Shown here: positions 47,401-56,757 of the stretch, piece after piece | Layout of the letters: each line of letters starts with the position of its first letter | Position numbering within the stretch: position 1 is the stretch's first letter | From: Luteibacter sp. OK325 | GTDB taxonomy: Bacteria; Pseudomonadota; Gammaproteobacteria; Xanthomonadales; Rhodanobacteraceae | Length of the DNA stretch: 64,000 bases | Direction of reading: 5' to 3' | Assembly (NCBI RefSeq): GCF_003050935.1 | Contig: NZ_QAOX01000012.1 | Coordinates: 1 to 64,000 of the forward strand | The notes under the pieces: model-generated | What the model was told of the DNA's origin: nothing | Database searches by the model: none | What the model saw: the letters and a program-made list of their open reading frames with translations, nothing else | Program-made: the position numbers and the translations under genes

Positions 47401-48041
47401 CGCACTTCAGCATCGGCGGCCTGGTCTGGCGGGCCATCGGCAACCTCATCGTCAAGGCGGTGACTTCGCCGTTCCGTCTGCTCGCCTCCATTGGTGGCGG
47501 CCGCGAGGATCTCGGCTACGTGGAATTCGCGCCCGGCTCGGACGTGCTCGACGCGGCGGCCCAGGACAAGCTCGGCCAGATCGTCAAGGTTCTGGGCGAC
47601 AAGCCCTCGGTGAGTCTGGACATCATCGGACGCATCGACACGAGCAAGGATGAGTCCGGCTTGCGCAAGGTGATGGTCGAAGATCTCATTCACAAAGAGC
47701 AGGTCAGCGCCAAGGGCGACGACACCTCGGCACCCACCGCCGAGGAGCAGGACAAGTATCTCGAGCGCGCCTATCGCCATGCCGACTTTCCCAAGCCGAA
47801 GAACGTGATCGGCCTGACCAAGTCGCAGCCGCCGGAAGAGATGCGCACGCTGATGGAAACCAATATGCCGGTGGACGCCGATGCCTTGCGGCACCTGGCC
47901 GAGCGGCGGGCGAACGCGGTGCGACAGTGGTTGCAGGGAAAAGTCGACGACAAGCGCTTGTTCGTGCTGGCGCCGAAGCTCGATCCGAAGGGGATCGACG
48001 ACGACGGGAAGACCACCCGCGTGGATTTCGGACTTCACTGA
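44439..48041 (+). CDS. DUF748 (AsmA-like) envelope protein
   Basis: A 1200-residue protein with one N-terminal membrane segment (about 31-49), then a long region of repeated beta-rich AsmA/DUF748 units (for example [20 protein letters not shown]) and a C-terminal OmpA-like stretch (about 1000-1195; [19 protein letters not shown] and [13 protein letters not shown]). AsmA-like proteins bridge the periplasm and are linked to phospholipid transport to the outer membrane. It sits between tdh and kbl. The N-terminus faces the cytoplasm and the rest the periplasm. Confidence 0.87.
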   Translation: MDTRKTWRNIRWDKGRDQALAVYRSRRGRRIGLGVVIAIALFGLLGFLAAPSLIRSQIASRASTALGRPVTVGDVSLNPFILKLTVERLHIGEADGHTAFVDVDRLTANASWASLFRAAPILDELRIEGPRVRIQRTAPQHFNFSDILERLASKPTAPDTGPARFAVSNIALHGGQIDFDDRVLNATHRIDHLELGIPFIASLPSDTDIFVQPLLAMNVDGSPLRAQGQTKPFASSRESSITFRFDHLDLARYVGFAPTPLPVAVPSGKLTGVLALNFVMTEARPSIRLNGRLMLDELKVTGKDGSALLDLGHGDADLTVLEPLTSRYRLGAVTLERASVRYASLPGGKSNFDALTAPGPGANATPPDAKAAPMDVRIDSLTLKDSHIAYADLGAPSPAQLDLDHLQGTLRGLSTVKAQAATLDVSAQMAGGSVSTQGKVDLPAGNYTGRLALKDVALPALMPLVPPLLNADITGGKVVADGTLALDWHDGAKLRLTNTKARLDDFTLVPRGGRASPVTWTSLSAGIALVDLATREARVDELLLGGLSLDVQRLANGNVDLASVMPPSSTAAHPAGSDWHWSVAHLGLNDGKVTLRDAKAPGKRNTVTMAASAFGIDGLSDDLRKPLKLDLKGSLGDGAFAVAGTVRPEPLDADLKIQATRIDVAPLQTLVTVPLNVRVGSGLLSLDGQARYSAQGKDAARIGYRGNATLGRVRVLDKVTNDDFLRWTSLSASNMVVALGQGVPRVAIGGLALDDFYARVIVNATGRLNLQDVVANPEAPGAVSVTQAQANPAPKTAPAATPAPVPAASGPEADIRIGQITLTRGQLNYTDNFIKPNYTADVTQLTGKIGAFGTAGGAPPAALTLQGQLDSNAPVDIEGTINPLAPVAFLDITAKAEGIQLTNLSPYSGKYAGYPIASGRLNVDVHYTLDQRKLAADNHIFIDQLTFGDRIEGPGISHLPVKLAVALLKDSQGRIDVHVPVSGSLDDPHFSIGGLVWRAIGNLIVKAVTSPFRLLASIGGGREDLGYVEFAPGSDVLDAAAQDKLGQIVKVLGDKPSVSLDIIGRIDTSKDESGLRKVMVEDLIHKEQVSAKGDDTSAPTAEEQDKYLERAYRHADFPKPKNVIGLTKSQPPEEMRTLMETNMPVDADALRHLAERRANAVRQWLQGKVDDKRLFVLAPKLDPKGIDDDGKTTRVDFGLH

Positions 48042-48120
48042 CACGCCAACGCGGCTTACGGGTTTTCTCACCGGGCGGGAGGCCTCACAATTGAGAAATC
48101 CTCCCACCGGACTTCCCACC

Positions 48121-49320
48121 ATGACCTATCCGGGCCAGACGCGCTTCGCCAGCGAACTCGATTCCATTCGCGAACAGGGCCTGTTCAAGAGCGAGCGCAT
48201 CATCGTTTCGCCGCAGTCCGCCGAGATCGAGCTCGAAGGCGGCCGCAAGGTGCTCAACTTCTGCGCGAACAACTACCTGGGCCTGGCGGATCATCCCGAC
48301 GTGATCCAGGCGGCCAAGGATGCCCTGGACACCCACGGCTTCGGCATGGCCAGCGTGCGCTTCATCTGCGGCACACAGGACCTCCACAAGGAACTGGAAG
48401 CGAAGATCGCCGGGTTCTTCGGCAAGGAAGACACCATCCTCTATGCCGCGTGCTTCGATGCCAACGGCGGCCTGTTCGAGCCGCTCCTCGGCGAAGAGGA
48501 CGCTATCATTTCCGACGCGCTCAACCACGCGTCGATCATCGACGGCATCCGCCTGTGCAAGGCCAAGCGTTTCCGCTACGCCAACTGCGACATGGCCGAT
48601 CTCGAAGCCCAGCTACAGGCTGCCGACGCCGCTGGCGCGCGCACCAAGCTGATCACGACCGATGGCGCCTTCTCGATGGACGGTTTCGTAGCGCCCCTCG
48701 CCGAAATCACGGCGCTGGCGAAGAAATACAACGCCCTCGTCCACATCGATGAATGCCACTGCACCGGTTTTCTCGGTGACACGGGCCGCGGTTCCGCCGA
48801 ACTGCACGGCGTGCTCGACAAGATCGACATCATCACCGGCACCCTCGGCAAGGCCCTCGGTGGCGCCCTGGGCGGGTTTACCACGGGCCGTCGCGAGGTC
48901 ATCGAGCTGCTGCGCCAGCGCTCGCGTCCTTACCTCTTCTCGAACTCGCTGCCGCCGCATGTCGTCGCCGCGGGCAGCAAGGTGTTCGACATGCTGGCCA
49001 CCGCCGGGGACCTGCGTGACAAAGTGAAGGAGAACACCCGTTACTTCCGCGAGAAGATGACCGAAGCCGGCTTCGACATCCGTCCGGGACAGCACCCGAT
49101 CGTCCCGGTGATGATCTATGACGCGAAGCAGGCACAGGCCATGGCCACCGCCCTGCTCGACGAAGGCATCTATGTGACCGGCTTCTTCTTCCCCGTCGTG
49201 CCGCAGGGCAAGGCACGCATTCGCACGCAGATGAGTGCGGGGCACACGCGCGAGCACCTGGACAAGGCGATTGCGGCATTTACGAAGGTGGGGAAGCAGT
49301 TGGGTATTTTGCAGGGCTGA
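48121..49320 (+). CDS. kbl: 2-amino-3-ketobutyrate CoA ligase
   Basis: PLP enzyme that splits 2-amino-3-ketobutyrate with CoA into glycine and acetyl-CoA. The 399-residue protein is of the alpha-oxoamine synthase family, with the PLP lysine in [13 protein letters not shown], the [13 protein letters not shown] Asp region and the [14 protein letters not shown]-terminal motif. Together with tdh it completes threonine breakdown to glycine. It lies 79 bp after the DUF748 gene. Confidence 0.95.
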   Translation: MTYPGQTRFASELDSIREQGLFKSERIIVSPQSAEIELEGGRKVLNFCANNYLGLADHPDVIQAAKDALDTHGFGMASVRFICGTQDLHKELEAKIAGFFGKEDTILYAACFDANGGLFEPLLGEEDAIISDALNHASIIDGIRLCKAKRFRYANCDMADLEAQLQAADAAGARTKLITTDGAFSMDGFVAPLAEITALAKKYNALVHIDECHCTGFLGDTGRGSAELHGVLDKIDIITGTLGKALGGALGGFTTGRREVIELLRQRSRPYLFSNSLPPHVVAAGSKVFDMLATAGDLRDKVKENTRYFREKMTEAGFDIRPGQHPIVPVMIYDAKQAQAMATALLDEGIYVTGFFFPVVPQGKARIRTQMSAGHTREHLDKAIAAFTKVGKQLGILQG

Positions 49321-49346
49321 GGTGACTGGTCCGCGCTGGCGCGCGG

Positions 49347-49477
49347 ATCGCCGATGAATCGGCTCCCACAATCGCCGCTGAAGCGGCTCCCACAAGAATG
49401 AAGCGGCTCCCACAAGAATGAAGCGGCTCCCACAAGAAGCCGCAGCTGCCTTGTGTGGGAGCCGCTTCAGCGGCGAT
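49347..49477. repeat. REP-like cluster with tandem truncated copies
   Basis: Two minus copies (49347-49370, ATTCAT; 49371-49394, CTTCAG) abut directly, then a 20-bp unit starting AAGCGGCTCCCACAAGAATG occurs three times in tandem (49381-49440). A plus copy at 49454-49477 (CTTCAG) faces them and is followed by the recurring GGGTGCTCGCG flank. Confidence 0.78.
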
Positions 49478-49489
49478 TGGGTGCTCGCG

Positions 49490-50260
49490 TCACCGCCGCC
49501 TCAACGCCGCCACCTCGGCATCGGTCAAATGACGCCACTGCCCCTTGGCCAGTTCGCCCAGTACCAGATCCCCGATGGCCGTGCGAAGCAACCGCCGCAC
49601 ATCGAAACCCAGCGCAGCCAGCAGCCGGCGGATATGCCGGTTGCGGCCCTCGTCGAGGGTCACTTCCAGCCAGGCGTTGCGCTCGCCCTGCCTTAGTAGC
49701 GAAACAGCGGTGGCGCGCAGCGTTTCGCCTGCGTCGACCACGCCCTCCTGCATGGCGGCAACGGTCGTCTCATCCGGCTGCCCTTCGACCTGCACGTGAT
49801 ATGTCTTCGGCACATGCGTGGCCGGCTCGGTGATGCCCGCGGCCCATACCGTGTCGTTGCTCAATAGCAGGAGCCCTTCGCTGGCCTTGTCGAGCCGCCC
49901 GACCGGACTAAGCCACGGCAGTCCCGCGCCCTCGAGCAGCGAGTACACCGTATCGCGCCCGCGCTCGTCCGCCGCGGTGACGACGACTCCCCGCGGCTTG
50001 TTCATCGCGATATAAATCGAAGCGGCCGTCGCCGCGCTGGCGCCGTCGATATCGATCCGCTCGTGCCCGGCTATCGGGAACTCAGGGTCGCGAACGATCT
50101 TGCCGTCCACGCGTACCCTGCCCTCACGCGCCAGCTTCTCGCCCTGGCTACGCGAGCAGATACCGCGTTTGGAGAGCACGCGGGCCAGGCCGAAAACGGG
50201 TGTTGGGGCGCGGCGCGGCCGAGGGCGAGGCGCGCGAGGAGGCTGGAAGGGCATCGACAT
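49490..50260 (-). CDS. Pseudouridine synthase of the RsuA/RluB family
   Basis: Isomerises uridines in ribosomal RNA. The 256-residue protein has an N-terminal S4 RNA-binding domain (LARVLSKRGICSRSQGEKL), the catalytic Asp in GRLDKASEGLLLLSND and the C-terminal family region EGRNRHIRRLLAALG. Start at 50260 (MSMPFQPPRAPRP); the next Met at 50254 is possible. The Pro/Arg-rich head (residues about 4-20) is outside the fold. RluB, RluE or RluF cannot be decided; the target base is unknown. Confidence 0.88.
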   Translation of the reverse strand: MSMPFQPPRAPRPRPRRAPTPVFGLARVLSKRGICSRSQGEKLAREGRVRVDGKIVRDPEFPIAGHERIDIDGASAATAASIYIAMNKPRGVVVTAADERGRDTVYSLLEGAGLPWLSPVGRLDKASEGLLLLSNDTVWAAGITEPATHVPKTYHVQVEGQPDETTVAAMQEGVVDAGETLRATAVSLLRQGERNAWLEVTLDEGRNRHIRRLLAALGFDVRRLLRTAIGDLVLGELAKGQWRHLTDAEVAALRRR

Positions 50261-50314
50261 AGGATAACGGCAATAAAAAGGTTCTTCGCGGATTCCCGGG
50301 GCCGGGCGCTCAGC

Positions 50315-50925
50315 TTTCAGGCCGTGCATTCTTTCGCACCTCGCACCTCGCACCTCGTGCATGGCTCGGCTTCGCCATCGCTCTCTACACTTGCGCGTCT
50401 CGCGGGGGAGACCTTGGTGCCCACCCTCGCTGCTCAGACAGTCCTCCGCGTTCGGATCGGAAGGCCGCTCACGCGGCCCATGTATCTATCTGGCCTACGG
50501 CCGCTCCACTTGTGCGGAACTCGCCTCGAGGGTGGACACCAAGGTCTCTCACGACGATACGGTTGAGTGGAAGGAGATCCGTTGCGTGGTGCCGTCGTCG
50601 GCCCCGGCCGCTCGCGGAACCCCTGGCCTATGCGAAAGCGATGGCTGGCACCCGGCTGCCAAACACCTTCCTCGCGCCTGTGCCTGCGCGCCGGCCGGCG
50701 ACGCTGCCGCGCGCTTTGGCTCGGCCCACGCGAACCTCAGGGCTCGGGAGAGCCTTCGGTGCCCACCCTCGAGGCGAGTTCCGCACAAGTGGAGCGGCCG
50801 TAGGCCAGTGAGAACACGGGCCGCGCAGCGGCCTTTCCGCTACGAAACGCGGAGGACTGTCTGAGCAGCGAGGGTGGGCACCGAAGGCTCTGCGCCCCTA
50901 CGTCCACGTCCGCCGCGACGTCCCC
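50315..50925 (+). repeat. Composite inverted-module element, copy B
   Basis: Second ~0.6-kb copy of the element at 13731-14362, in the opposite orientation. Modules: 50408-50549 (type 1, arms CCTTGGTG/CACCAAGG) and 50749-50891 (type 2, arms CCTTCGGTG/CACCGAAGG), inverted around the core 50550-50748. It lies 55 bp upstream of the pseudouridine synthase start and ends about 18 bp before the NlpC/P60 terminator. Open frames in it are inconsistent between the copies. Confidence 0.8.
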
Positions 50926-50943
50926 GGAATTCCGCGATGAACC

Positions 50944-50975
50944 AAAAAAAAACGGCATGCCGAAGCACGCCGTTT
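50944..50975 (-). terminator. Terminator of the NlpC/P60 gene
   Basis: On the minus strand AAACGGC and GCCGTTT form a 7-bp stem, followed by a run of T (the A9 at 50944-50952). It lies 26 bp after the stop codon. Confidence 0.82.
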
Positions 50976-51001
50976 CGGAAATAGTCGTTGAAGGGCTTCC
51001 G

Positions 51002-51712
51002 TCAGATCTTTGCGATGCCTTCGGGACGCTTGGCGCCGACGAAGTGTTGGGCCCAGTAGGCCTCGTTGAGGCTATCCACGCGTACCGTCTTGCCAGCCGA
51101 CGGGGAGTGGATGAATTGACCGTTGTCGATGTAGATGCCGACGTGCGAGACGGCCTTGCCGCGGGTGCGGAAGAAGACCAGGTCGCCCGTCTTCATTTCG
51201 TTGCGCTTGACCTTCAGGCCGGCGAGGAACTGGCTGGCGGAGTTGGTCGGGAGGTCGAGGCCGATGCTGTGGATGAACACATAGCGGACGAAGCCGCTGC
51301 AATCGAAGCCGGTGGACGGTGCATGTCCACCGCGGTGGTAACGGATGTCGCGCAGCTTCATGGCGAAAGCCAGAAGCGACTCGCGGGCATGACCGTCGAC
51401 GTGACCGGCCAGCTTGGCGGTAGCGGCGGCGACGAGACTGTCGTCATCGTCATCGGCCTGGTTGTCGGTGTCGGTGGATGCGACCTGGACGGCGGCGGTG
51501 GCCGGCGCCTTCGGCGCGGTCAGGGTTGCAAGGTCGGGAATGGTGGACTGGGCGAGCGCCGCAGCCGGAGCGAACACCGGCAGGTCGGTCAGCAACAGCG
51601 AAGCAGACTGGTCCAGGCCCTGGGTAGGCGCGACGGAATCGGCAAACACGGGTGTTACGGCAGCGATACAAGTGGTGGCTAACGCGAGAGCGGTCAGTCG
51701 CTTTAAAAGCAT
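51002..51712 (-). CDS. Exported NlpC/P60 peptidoglycan hydrolase
   Basis: Probable murein endopeptidase. The 236-residue protein has a signal peptide (1-24, ending PVFA), a low-complexity Asp-rich spacer (about 84-92) and an NlpC/P60 domain (about 113-225) with the catalytic Cys in FDCSGFV, a His in SHVGIYI and the third polar residue in FIHSPS. No SH3 or LysM anchor is visible. Nothing regulatory could be assigned in the AT-richer gap upstream. Confidence 0.92.
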   Translation of the reverse strand: MLLKRLTALALATTCIAAVTPVFADSVAPTQGLDQSASLLLTDLPVFAPAAALAQSTIPDLATLTAPKAPATAAVQVASTDTDNQADDDDDSLVAAATAKLAGHVDGHARESLLAFAMKLRDIRYHRGGHAPSTGFDCSGFVRYVFIHSIGLDLPTNSASQFLAGLKVKRNEMKTGDLVFFRTRGKAVSHVGIYIDNGQFIHSPSAGKTVRVDSLNEAYWAQHFVGAKRPEGIAKI

Positions 51713-51978
51713 GAGCGAGAAGGCCTTTTCATCGGAAAGTTAAGCCGCCAAAGTGTGGGACGACCGTGAACGAGGGGTGAAGTTATCAAACCCCATCCAT
51801 CTAGTTGTTGGCATAAAGTTAAAAAATGCCATTCCTAGGAAATATTCAGAGAAGTCGCAGCAACTTGCGGGCTGCAGGAGGGAATTCTGAATGGATATAA
51901 GGAGTTGCTTTCACATACGTGACCGGAAACAGGGGGTCTTCACGACGGCCAGACCCGGCTCACCCTTGTTAGACACCG

Positions 51979-52683
51979 CTAAGGCTTGTAGTTCCTCGCC
52001 CCGAAGATGGCACTCCCGATTCTTACTTCGGTACTGCCCTCACTAATCGCCAGCGCGAAGTCACCACTCATGCCCATGGATAACCGTTCGACCGGAAATC
52101 CCGCTTCCCGAGCCCTGTTACGCCACTGATACAGGGTCCGAAAACATCCTCGCACGACGGCTTCGTCTTCCGAAGCTTCGGCCAGGGTCATCAGGCCGCG
52201 CACTCGCAGCGACGAAAAAGCCCGCATCTGTCCCAGGAACCCGGACAGCTCCTCGGGGGCGAGTCCGAACTTGCTTTCTTCCCGCGAGGTCTTCAGCTGG
52301 ATCAGCACGTCGATGCCCCTGCCCTGGGCCTGCAACGCCTTGTCCAGGGCCACGGCGAGATCGAGGCGGTCGAGGGACTGCACCTCGCCGGCGATCGCCG
52401 CCACAGGCTTCGCCTTGTTCGTCTGCAGATGGCCAATAACGACCCAGTCGAGCCCTTCATCCGCCAGGGCCACTGACTTGGCCTGGATTTCCTGCACCTT
52501 GTTCTCGCCGAAGCGGCGCAAGCCCAGGCCTACCGCCTCGCGGACGACCTGGGCATCGAAGGTCTTGCTGACCGGCAGCAGGGTGACCTCCGCCGGATCG
52601 CGGCCTGCCTGTGCACAGGCCGCGTCGATCGCCGCACGCACGGCCGCGAGGCGGCCGCCCAGCGTGGCGACGTCGGCGGTCAT
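51979..52683 (-). CDS. yggS: PLP homeostasis protein (YggS/YBL036C family)
   Basis: Binds pyridoxal phosphate without known catalysis and controls amino acid and PLP levels. The 234-residue protein has the PLP Lys in LLPVSKTF, GENKVQE, the HLQTNK stretch and SMGMSGDFALAISEGSTEVRIG. Its ATG overlaps the stop codon of the M20 peptidase gene (ATGA), so the two are co-translated. The upstream gap (51713-51978) holds no clear gene. Confidence 0.95.
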   Translation of the reverse strand: MTADVATLGGRLAAVRAAIDAACAQAGRDPAEVTLLPVSKTFDAQVVREAVGLGLRRFGENKVQEIQAKSVALADEGLDWVVIGHLQTNKAKPVAAIAGEVQSLDRLDLAVALDKALQAQGRGIDVLIQLKTSREESKFGLAPEELSGFLGQMRAFSSLRVRGLMTLAEASEDEAVVRGCFRTLYQWRNRAREAGFPVERLSMGMSGDFALAISEGSTEVRIGSAIFGARNYKP

Positions 52684-54122
52684 GCCTTCGACGCTTCCTG
52701 GAAGTGTCGGGCCACCACGTCGGCTACCACCATGCTCACGCGCTTGCCGGTGGGGATATGCAGGAACTCGTTCGGGCCGTGCGCATTGGAATGCGGGCCG
52801 AGCACGCCGGTGATCAGGAACTGCGCCTGGGGGAACTTCTCCCCGAGCATGCCCATGAAGGGAATGCTGCCGCCTTCACCCATATAGGCCGCCGGCGCGC
52901 CGAAGTAGTGCTCGGACGCGTTGGCCACCGCTTCCTCAAGCCACGGGGAGAGCGCGGGGGCATTCCAGCCGCTGCCATCCTTCTCGAGGTCGAACGTCAC
53001 CCTGGCGCCGTACGGCGGGTCCTTCTCGAGCAACTGCTTGAGGAACTTGCCGGCCTCGGCACCGGACAGCGTCGGCGGCACGCGCAGGCTCAACTTCACC
53101 GCTGTCTTCGGGCGCAGCACGTTACCCGCGCTGTCCAGCGCCGGCATGCCGCCGACGCCGGTCACGGCAAGCTGCGGGCGCCAGGTCCGGTTGAGCACGA
53201 GCTCGGCCAGATCGTCGGTCACCGGCTTCATGCCTTCGACGAACGGGAATTTGTCGTAGATGTCGTTGCCCAGCACCTCGGCCGAACGACGTGCCTGGTC
53301 CACGCGCTGCGCCGGGATATCGACGTAGAGCTCCGGCGGCACGATGGCGCCCGTCTGCGGGTTCTCCAGGCGGCTCAGCAGGTCACGCAAGATGCGGAAG
53401 CTCGACGGCACCACGCCGGACGCGTCGCCCGAGTGCACGCCTTCGTCGAGCACCTGCACCGTCAGGTTGCCGCCAGTCATACCGCGCAGCGACGTGGTGA
53501 GCCAGAGCTGGTCGTAGTTGCCACAGCCGGAGTCGAGGCAGACCACCAGGGCAGGGTTGCCGATGCGCTCGGCGAGGTGGTCGACGTAGTACGGCAGGTC
53601 ATAGCTGCCAGATTCTTCGCAAGCCTCGATCATGATCACGCAGCGAGCGTGGGGTACGCCCTGGTCGCGCAACGCCAGCAAGGCCGCGAGCGATCCGAAG
53701 ATGGCGTAGCCGTCATCCGCACCGCCGCGACCGTAAAGCTTGTCGCCCTTGATGACCGGCGTCCACGGACCGAGGTCCTCGGCCCAGCCCGTCATCTCCG
53801 GCTGCTTGTCGAGGTGGCCATAAAGCACGACGGTTTCGTCCGTGCCCGCGCCCTGCACGCCCTGCGCGGGCACGTCGATGTAGATCAGCGGCGTGCGGCC
53901 GTCCAGGCGCACCACCTCCAGCGACGCACCATCAAGGGCGCCGAGCTTCGAGCGCGCCCAGGTTTCCATGAGCGTCACGGCCTGGTCCATGTAGCCATGC
54001 TCGCGCCACTTCGTGTCGAACATCGGCGACTTGTTCGGAATGCGGATGTACTCGACCAGTTGCGGGACGATTTCCGCGTCCCACAGGCCGCTGACGAAGG
54101 AGGAAATGCGAGAGGTATCCAT
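52680..54122 (-). CDS. M20 family metallopeptidase
   Basis: Probably a cytoplasmic di-zinc dipeptidase or carboxypeptidase. The 480-residue protein has the zinc His in YGHLDKQPE, the bridging Asp in YGRGGADDGYA, the Glu-Glu pair in EACEESGS and the dimerisation insert. Related proteins in Xanthomonadales are annotated as dipeptidases. ATG at 54122 gives MDTSRISSFVSG; one at 54137 is an alternative. It overlaps the yggS start. Substrate unknown. Confidence 0.92.
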   Translation of the reverse strand: MDTSRISSFVSGLWDAEIVPQLVEYIRIPNKSPMFDTKWREHGYMDQAVTLMETWARSKLGALDGASLEVVRLDGRTPLIYIDVPAQGVQGAGTDETVVLYGHLDKQPEMTGWAEDLGPWTPVIKGDKLYGRGGADDGYAIFGSLAALLALRDQGVPHARCVIMIEACEESGSYDLPYYVDHLAERIGNPALVVCLDSGCGNYDQLWLTTSLRGMTGGNLTVQVLDEGVHSGDASGVVPSSFRILRDLLSRLENPQTGAIVPPELYVDIPAQRVDQARRSAEVLGNDIYDKFPFVEGMKPVTDDLAELVLNRTWRPQLAVTGVGGMPALDSAGNVLRPKTAVKLSLRVPPTLSGAEAGKFLKQLLEKDPPYGARVTFDLEKDGSGWNAPALSPWLEEAVANASEHYFGAPAAYMGEGGSIPFMGMLGEKFPQAQFLITGVLGPHSNAHGPNEFLHIPTGKRVSMVVADVVARHFQEASKA

Positions 54123-54155
54123 GGCGGGGAGACTCATGAGGTCAAAGCGCGATTG

Positions 54156-54193
54156 TAACAGCGCCTCGTAACAGCCTTCATAACAGCGCCTCG
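54156..54193. repeat. Short tandem TAACAGC repeat
   Basis: Three consecutive 12-13-bp units starting TAACAGC (54156-54168, 54169-54180, 54181-54193) in the leader of the M20 gene. Likely slippage; no other role is visible. Confidence 0.6.
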
Positions 54194-54350
54194 ACACTGA
54201 CGACAGCACCCGCCGACTCGACGTAAGCGTGCGGCCCGCTCGCGCCGCGTGAGGGGCGCACACCGAGCGCATCGCCTCGCTGGTTCGCCCGTGCCGACGT
54301 GCGGGGCAGAGTGCTTCGGCGTCATCCGGCGCGCAGCCCAGGAGGCCTCC

Positions 54351-54689
54351 ATGAAACCGCTCGTCCTTGCCCTTTCCGCCCTGCTCTTCACCACGCCCGC
54401 CATGGCGGGAGCACCCGTCAACATCAACACGGCCGATGCCAACGCCCTCGCCCAGGCCCTCGACGGCGTCGGGCTCGCCAAGGCCCAGGCCATCGTTGCC
54501 TGGCGCGAAGCGAACGGCGACTTCGACAGCGCCGACCAGCTCACCTCGGTCAAGGGCATCGGTCAGTCACTGGTAGACCGTAACCGCGAGTCCATCCAGC
54601 TCGATGCCGTCAAGGACACCGCCAAGCCAGCGAAAAAGGCCCGCCCGTCCCGTCCGGCCAAGGCCCGCGGCGCCGACACCGAGGACTGA
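54351..54689 (+). CDS. ComEA-like helix-hairpin-helix DNA-binding protein
   Basis: A 112-residue exported protein with a signal peptide (residues 1-19) and a ComEA-type double helix-hairpin-helix domain (PVNINTADANALAQALDGVG, ITTVKGIGQSLVDRN-type loops). ComEA binds DNA in the periplasm during natural transformation. The AGGAGG ribosome binding site before ATG 54351 is near perfect. The basic C-terminal tail (KKARPSRPAKARG) could add DNA binding. No other competence gene is next to it. Confidence 0.87.
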   Translation: MKPLVLALSALLFTTPAMAGAPVNINTADANALAQALDGVGLAKAQAIVAWREANGDFDSADQLTSVKGIGQSLVDRNRESIQLDAVKDTAKPAKKARPSRPAKARGADTED

Positions 54690-54794
54690 CCGCCCACCCC
54701 CCTTCCGTCGCCGGCCGAACGCGCTACACTCGCGCCCCGTGCCGGCGGCGCTTTTCTCGCGCCCTGCCGGCGGGAACAGGGGCCTGATGATCCA

Positions 54795-55256
54795 ATGATC
54801 CTGCCGCGTTACCGTATCGCCGCTTCCGGGATTCCCGGGGCTGGCAAGGGCTTGTTCGTCGACGAAGCGGTCGACGCCGGACGCATCATCACCGCGCCCG
54901 ATGCCATCGACCGTACCCACTCCTGGGCCGAGATCCTCACCACCCCGGCGCTGGCCGCCAATCAGTACGCCGCAGCCCGCTGGTTCGAGGATCGCTACAC
55001 CGTTTCGCCCGAGTGGCCGGACGAGTGCTACGTCAATCACAGCTTCGAACCCACCGGGATCTGGCACCTGGGATTTATTTTTGCCTCGAAGAACCTGTCA
55101 CAAGGCACTGAAATAACAGTCGATTATCGCCATCTCCTTCCGCCAGATGAGAACGAGAGCTTTAACGACGCGGCAACTGGTGAGAAAATAACCGGCTTGT
55201 CCTGGCAGGACAGTCTCGCGCTAAGCACGCGCGCCCTTGCCGCCCTGCTCGGCTGA
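54795..55256 (+). CDS. Small SET-domain protein
   Basis: A 153-residue protein with the SET fold of protein-lysine methyltransferases: GKGLFVDEAVDAGRII, CYVNHSFEPTG (like NHSCxPN) and EITVDYRHLL (like ELTYDY). It lacks pre- and post-SET cysteines. Such small SET proteins occur in bacteria; a substrate cannot be told. It starts 105 bp after the ComEA-like gene and precedes an acetyltransferase, so the two modifiers may share a transcript. Confidence 0.82.
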   Translation: MILPRYRIAASGIPGAGKGLFVDEAVDAGRIITAPDAIDRTHSWAEILTTPALAANQYAAARWFEDRYTVSPEWPDECYVNHSFEPTGIWHLGFIFASKNLSQGTEITVDYRHLLPPDENESFNDAATGEKITGLSWQDSLALSTRALAALLG

Positions 55257-55272
55257 TACCTTGGTCACTTCG

Positions 55273-55815
55273 ATGGCAATGTCCGATATCCCTGTTCTGG
55301 AAACGCCGCGCCTGCGGCTTACGGCCCTCACCGAACGCCATTTCGACGATTACGCGAAAATGCTCGCGGACGCCGAAAGCACGCGCTGGATCGGCGACGG
55401 CCAGCCACTCGACCGCATGAACGCGTGGCGCTCCATGGCCATGCTGCTCGGCCATTGGGCCCTGCGCGGCTGCGGCATGTGGGCGATCGAATTGAAAGAG
55501 AGCGGTGAGTTCATCGGCCGCGCCGGCCTGATGAAACCGGAAGGCTGGCCCGACCTCGAGCTGGGCTGGATGCTCAAACCGGAACATCGTCATCACGGCT
55601 ATGCCACCGAAGCCGGCGAAGCCATCCTCGCCTTCGCCTGGAACGAGATGCACGCGCAGCGCGTGATCAGCCTTGTTCGCATTGGCAACGAGGCGTCCGA
55701 CCACGTCGCCGAACGCCTCGGCGGCGAGCATATCGACAACATCGATTTCCTCGGCGGCGCGACACACCTGTTCGCCTACTACCCGCCACATCGCGAAGTC
55801 CGCCGCGCGAGCTGA
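55273..55815 (+). CDS. GNAT family N-acetyltransferase (RimJ/RimL-like)
   Basis: A 180-residue acetyltransferase with the start ETPRLRLTAL, the acetyl-CoA loop HRHHGYATEAGEAIL and a RimJ/RimL-like C-terminus. It probably acetylates a protein N-terminus or a small amine. ATG at 55273 or 55279 are both possible. It begins 16 bp after the SET-domain gene. Confidence 0.85.
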   Translation: MAMSDIPVLETPRLRLTALTERHFDDYAKMLADAESTRWIGDGQPLDRMNAWRSMAMLLGHWALRGCGMWAIELKESGEFIGRAGLMKPEGWPDLELGWMLKPEHRHHGYATEAGEAILAFAWNEMHAQRVISLVRIGNEASDHVAERLGGEHIDNIDFLGGATHLFAYYPPHREVRRAS

Positions 55816-55842
55816 TCGCCCGCCCGGCGGAAAGGCCAGTCA

Positions 55843-56757
55843 TCAAAGCGCTGGCGCGAAATCCGTGCGACGACGACGGTGTGCGGGATTGACCGCGGCG
55901 ATGCCCGCCAGGGCCAGCAAGCGCGCCGTGCGCATCCAGGCGATCACGACCACACCCAGTTGCACGATCAGGAACGCGACGACCAGACCGCTTCCCGCCG
56001 CCGTGGCATTGCCACGCCAGGCCGCGATCAGCACCACCAGTGCCGTGCCGATAAGCGTGATCGTGAGATACACCATCACGGTCGCGAACGGACGCCGCAC
56101 GAACTGCATGAACCCGCGACCCAGCGCGCGGAAAGCCGAGCGCAATCCGATATCCGCGACGAACTGGGCGCGTGCCGATTCGACCACCGACTGTGCGATC
56201 ACGAAGAACAGCAGGGCGACAGCGAGCGCGCTGTACGTGTACATGTCGGCCGTCGCAGGAAGCAGCGCCGCATCCACCTTGTCATCGGCGAATGACGACG
56301 CCGCCTTGGCCACCAGACCGAACAGGGCGTACGGAATCAGCGCCAGCAGCAACAGGCGCAGCATGCGCCCGTATTCGACCGCGCCACCCTGCAGCAGGCC
56401 ACCGAATCCCAGCGCGCGCCCGGCGCGTCCGCCGGCCACTGCCATGCCGGTGAGAAAGGGCGAGATCGCCAGCGTCAGGATCAGGCCCGCGACAAAGGCC
56501 ATGCCCAGCCACGGGTTGTCGCGCCCAAGTGCGATGAACACGTCGCCGAACATCAGGCCGTCGAAATGCTTCGCCCATACCTCGGCGTGCACGGAATGAC
56601 CCAGCAAAGCATCCAGCGTGCTCCATAACGGCAAGGCGACAACCATGGTGGGCAGGAGGGAGATGAGGATCCACAGCAGGAGCAATCGCCACTGCAGGCC
56701 GCCAACGACGCCGCTACCGATGGCAGCGAAGGCCGAACGTTTGGAATGACTGTTCAT
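55843..56757 (-). CDS. Polytopic membrane protein of unknown function
   Basis: A 304-residue protein with about six membrane segments (WRLLLLWILISLLPTMVVALP is the first). Its ATG at 56757 overlaps the stop of the M1 peptidase gene, so it is co-translated with it. I do not recognise a named family. It may assist or regulate the neighbouring peptidase or export. Confidence 0.75.
   Translation of the reverse strand: MNSHSKRSAFAAIGSGVVGGLQWRLLLLWILISLLPTMVVALPLWSTLDALLGHSVHAEVWAKHFDGLMFGDVFIALGRDNPWLGMAFVAGLILTLAISPFLTGMAVAGGRAGRALGFGGLLQGGAVEYGRMLRLLLLALIPYALFGLVAKAASSFADDKVDAALLPATADMYTYSALAVALLFFVIAQSVVESARAQFVADIGLRSAFRALGRGFMQFVRRPFATVMVYLTITLIGTALVVLIAAWRGNATAAGSGLVVAFLIVQLGVVVIAWMRTARLLALAGIAAVNPAHRRRRTDFAPAL

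Noticed and set aside
51891-52046. A 51-residue plus-strand frame with an AGGAGG-like site before its ATG, in the gap before yggS
   Set aside because: It overlaps yggS by 68 bp on the opposite strand, uses rare codons (TTA, AGA, ATA) unlike the neighbours, and shows no motif.
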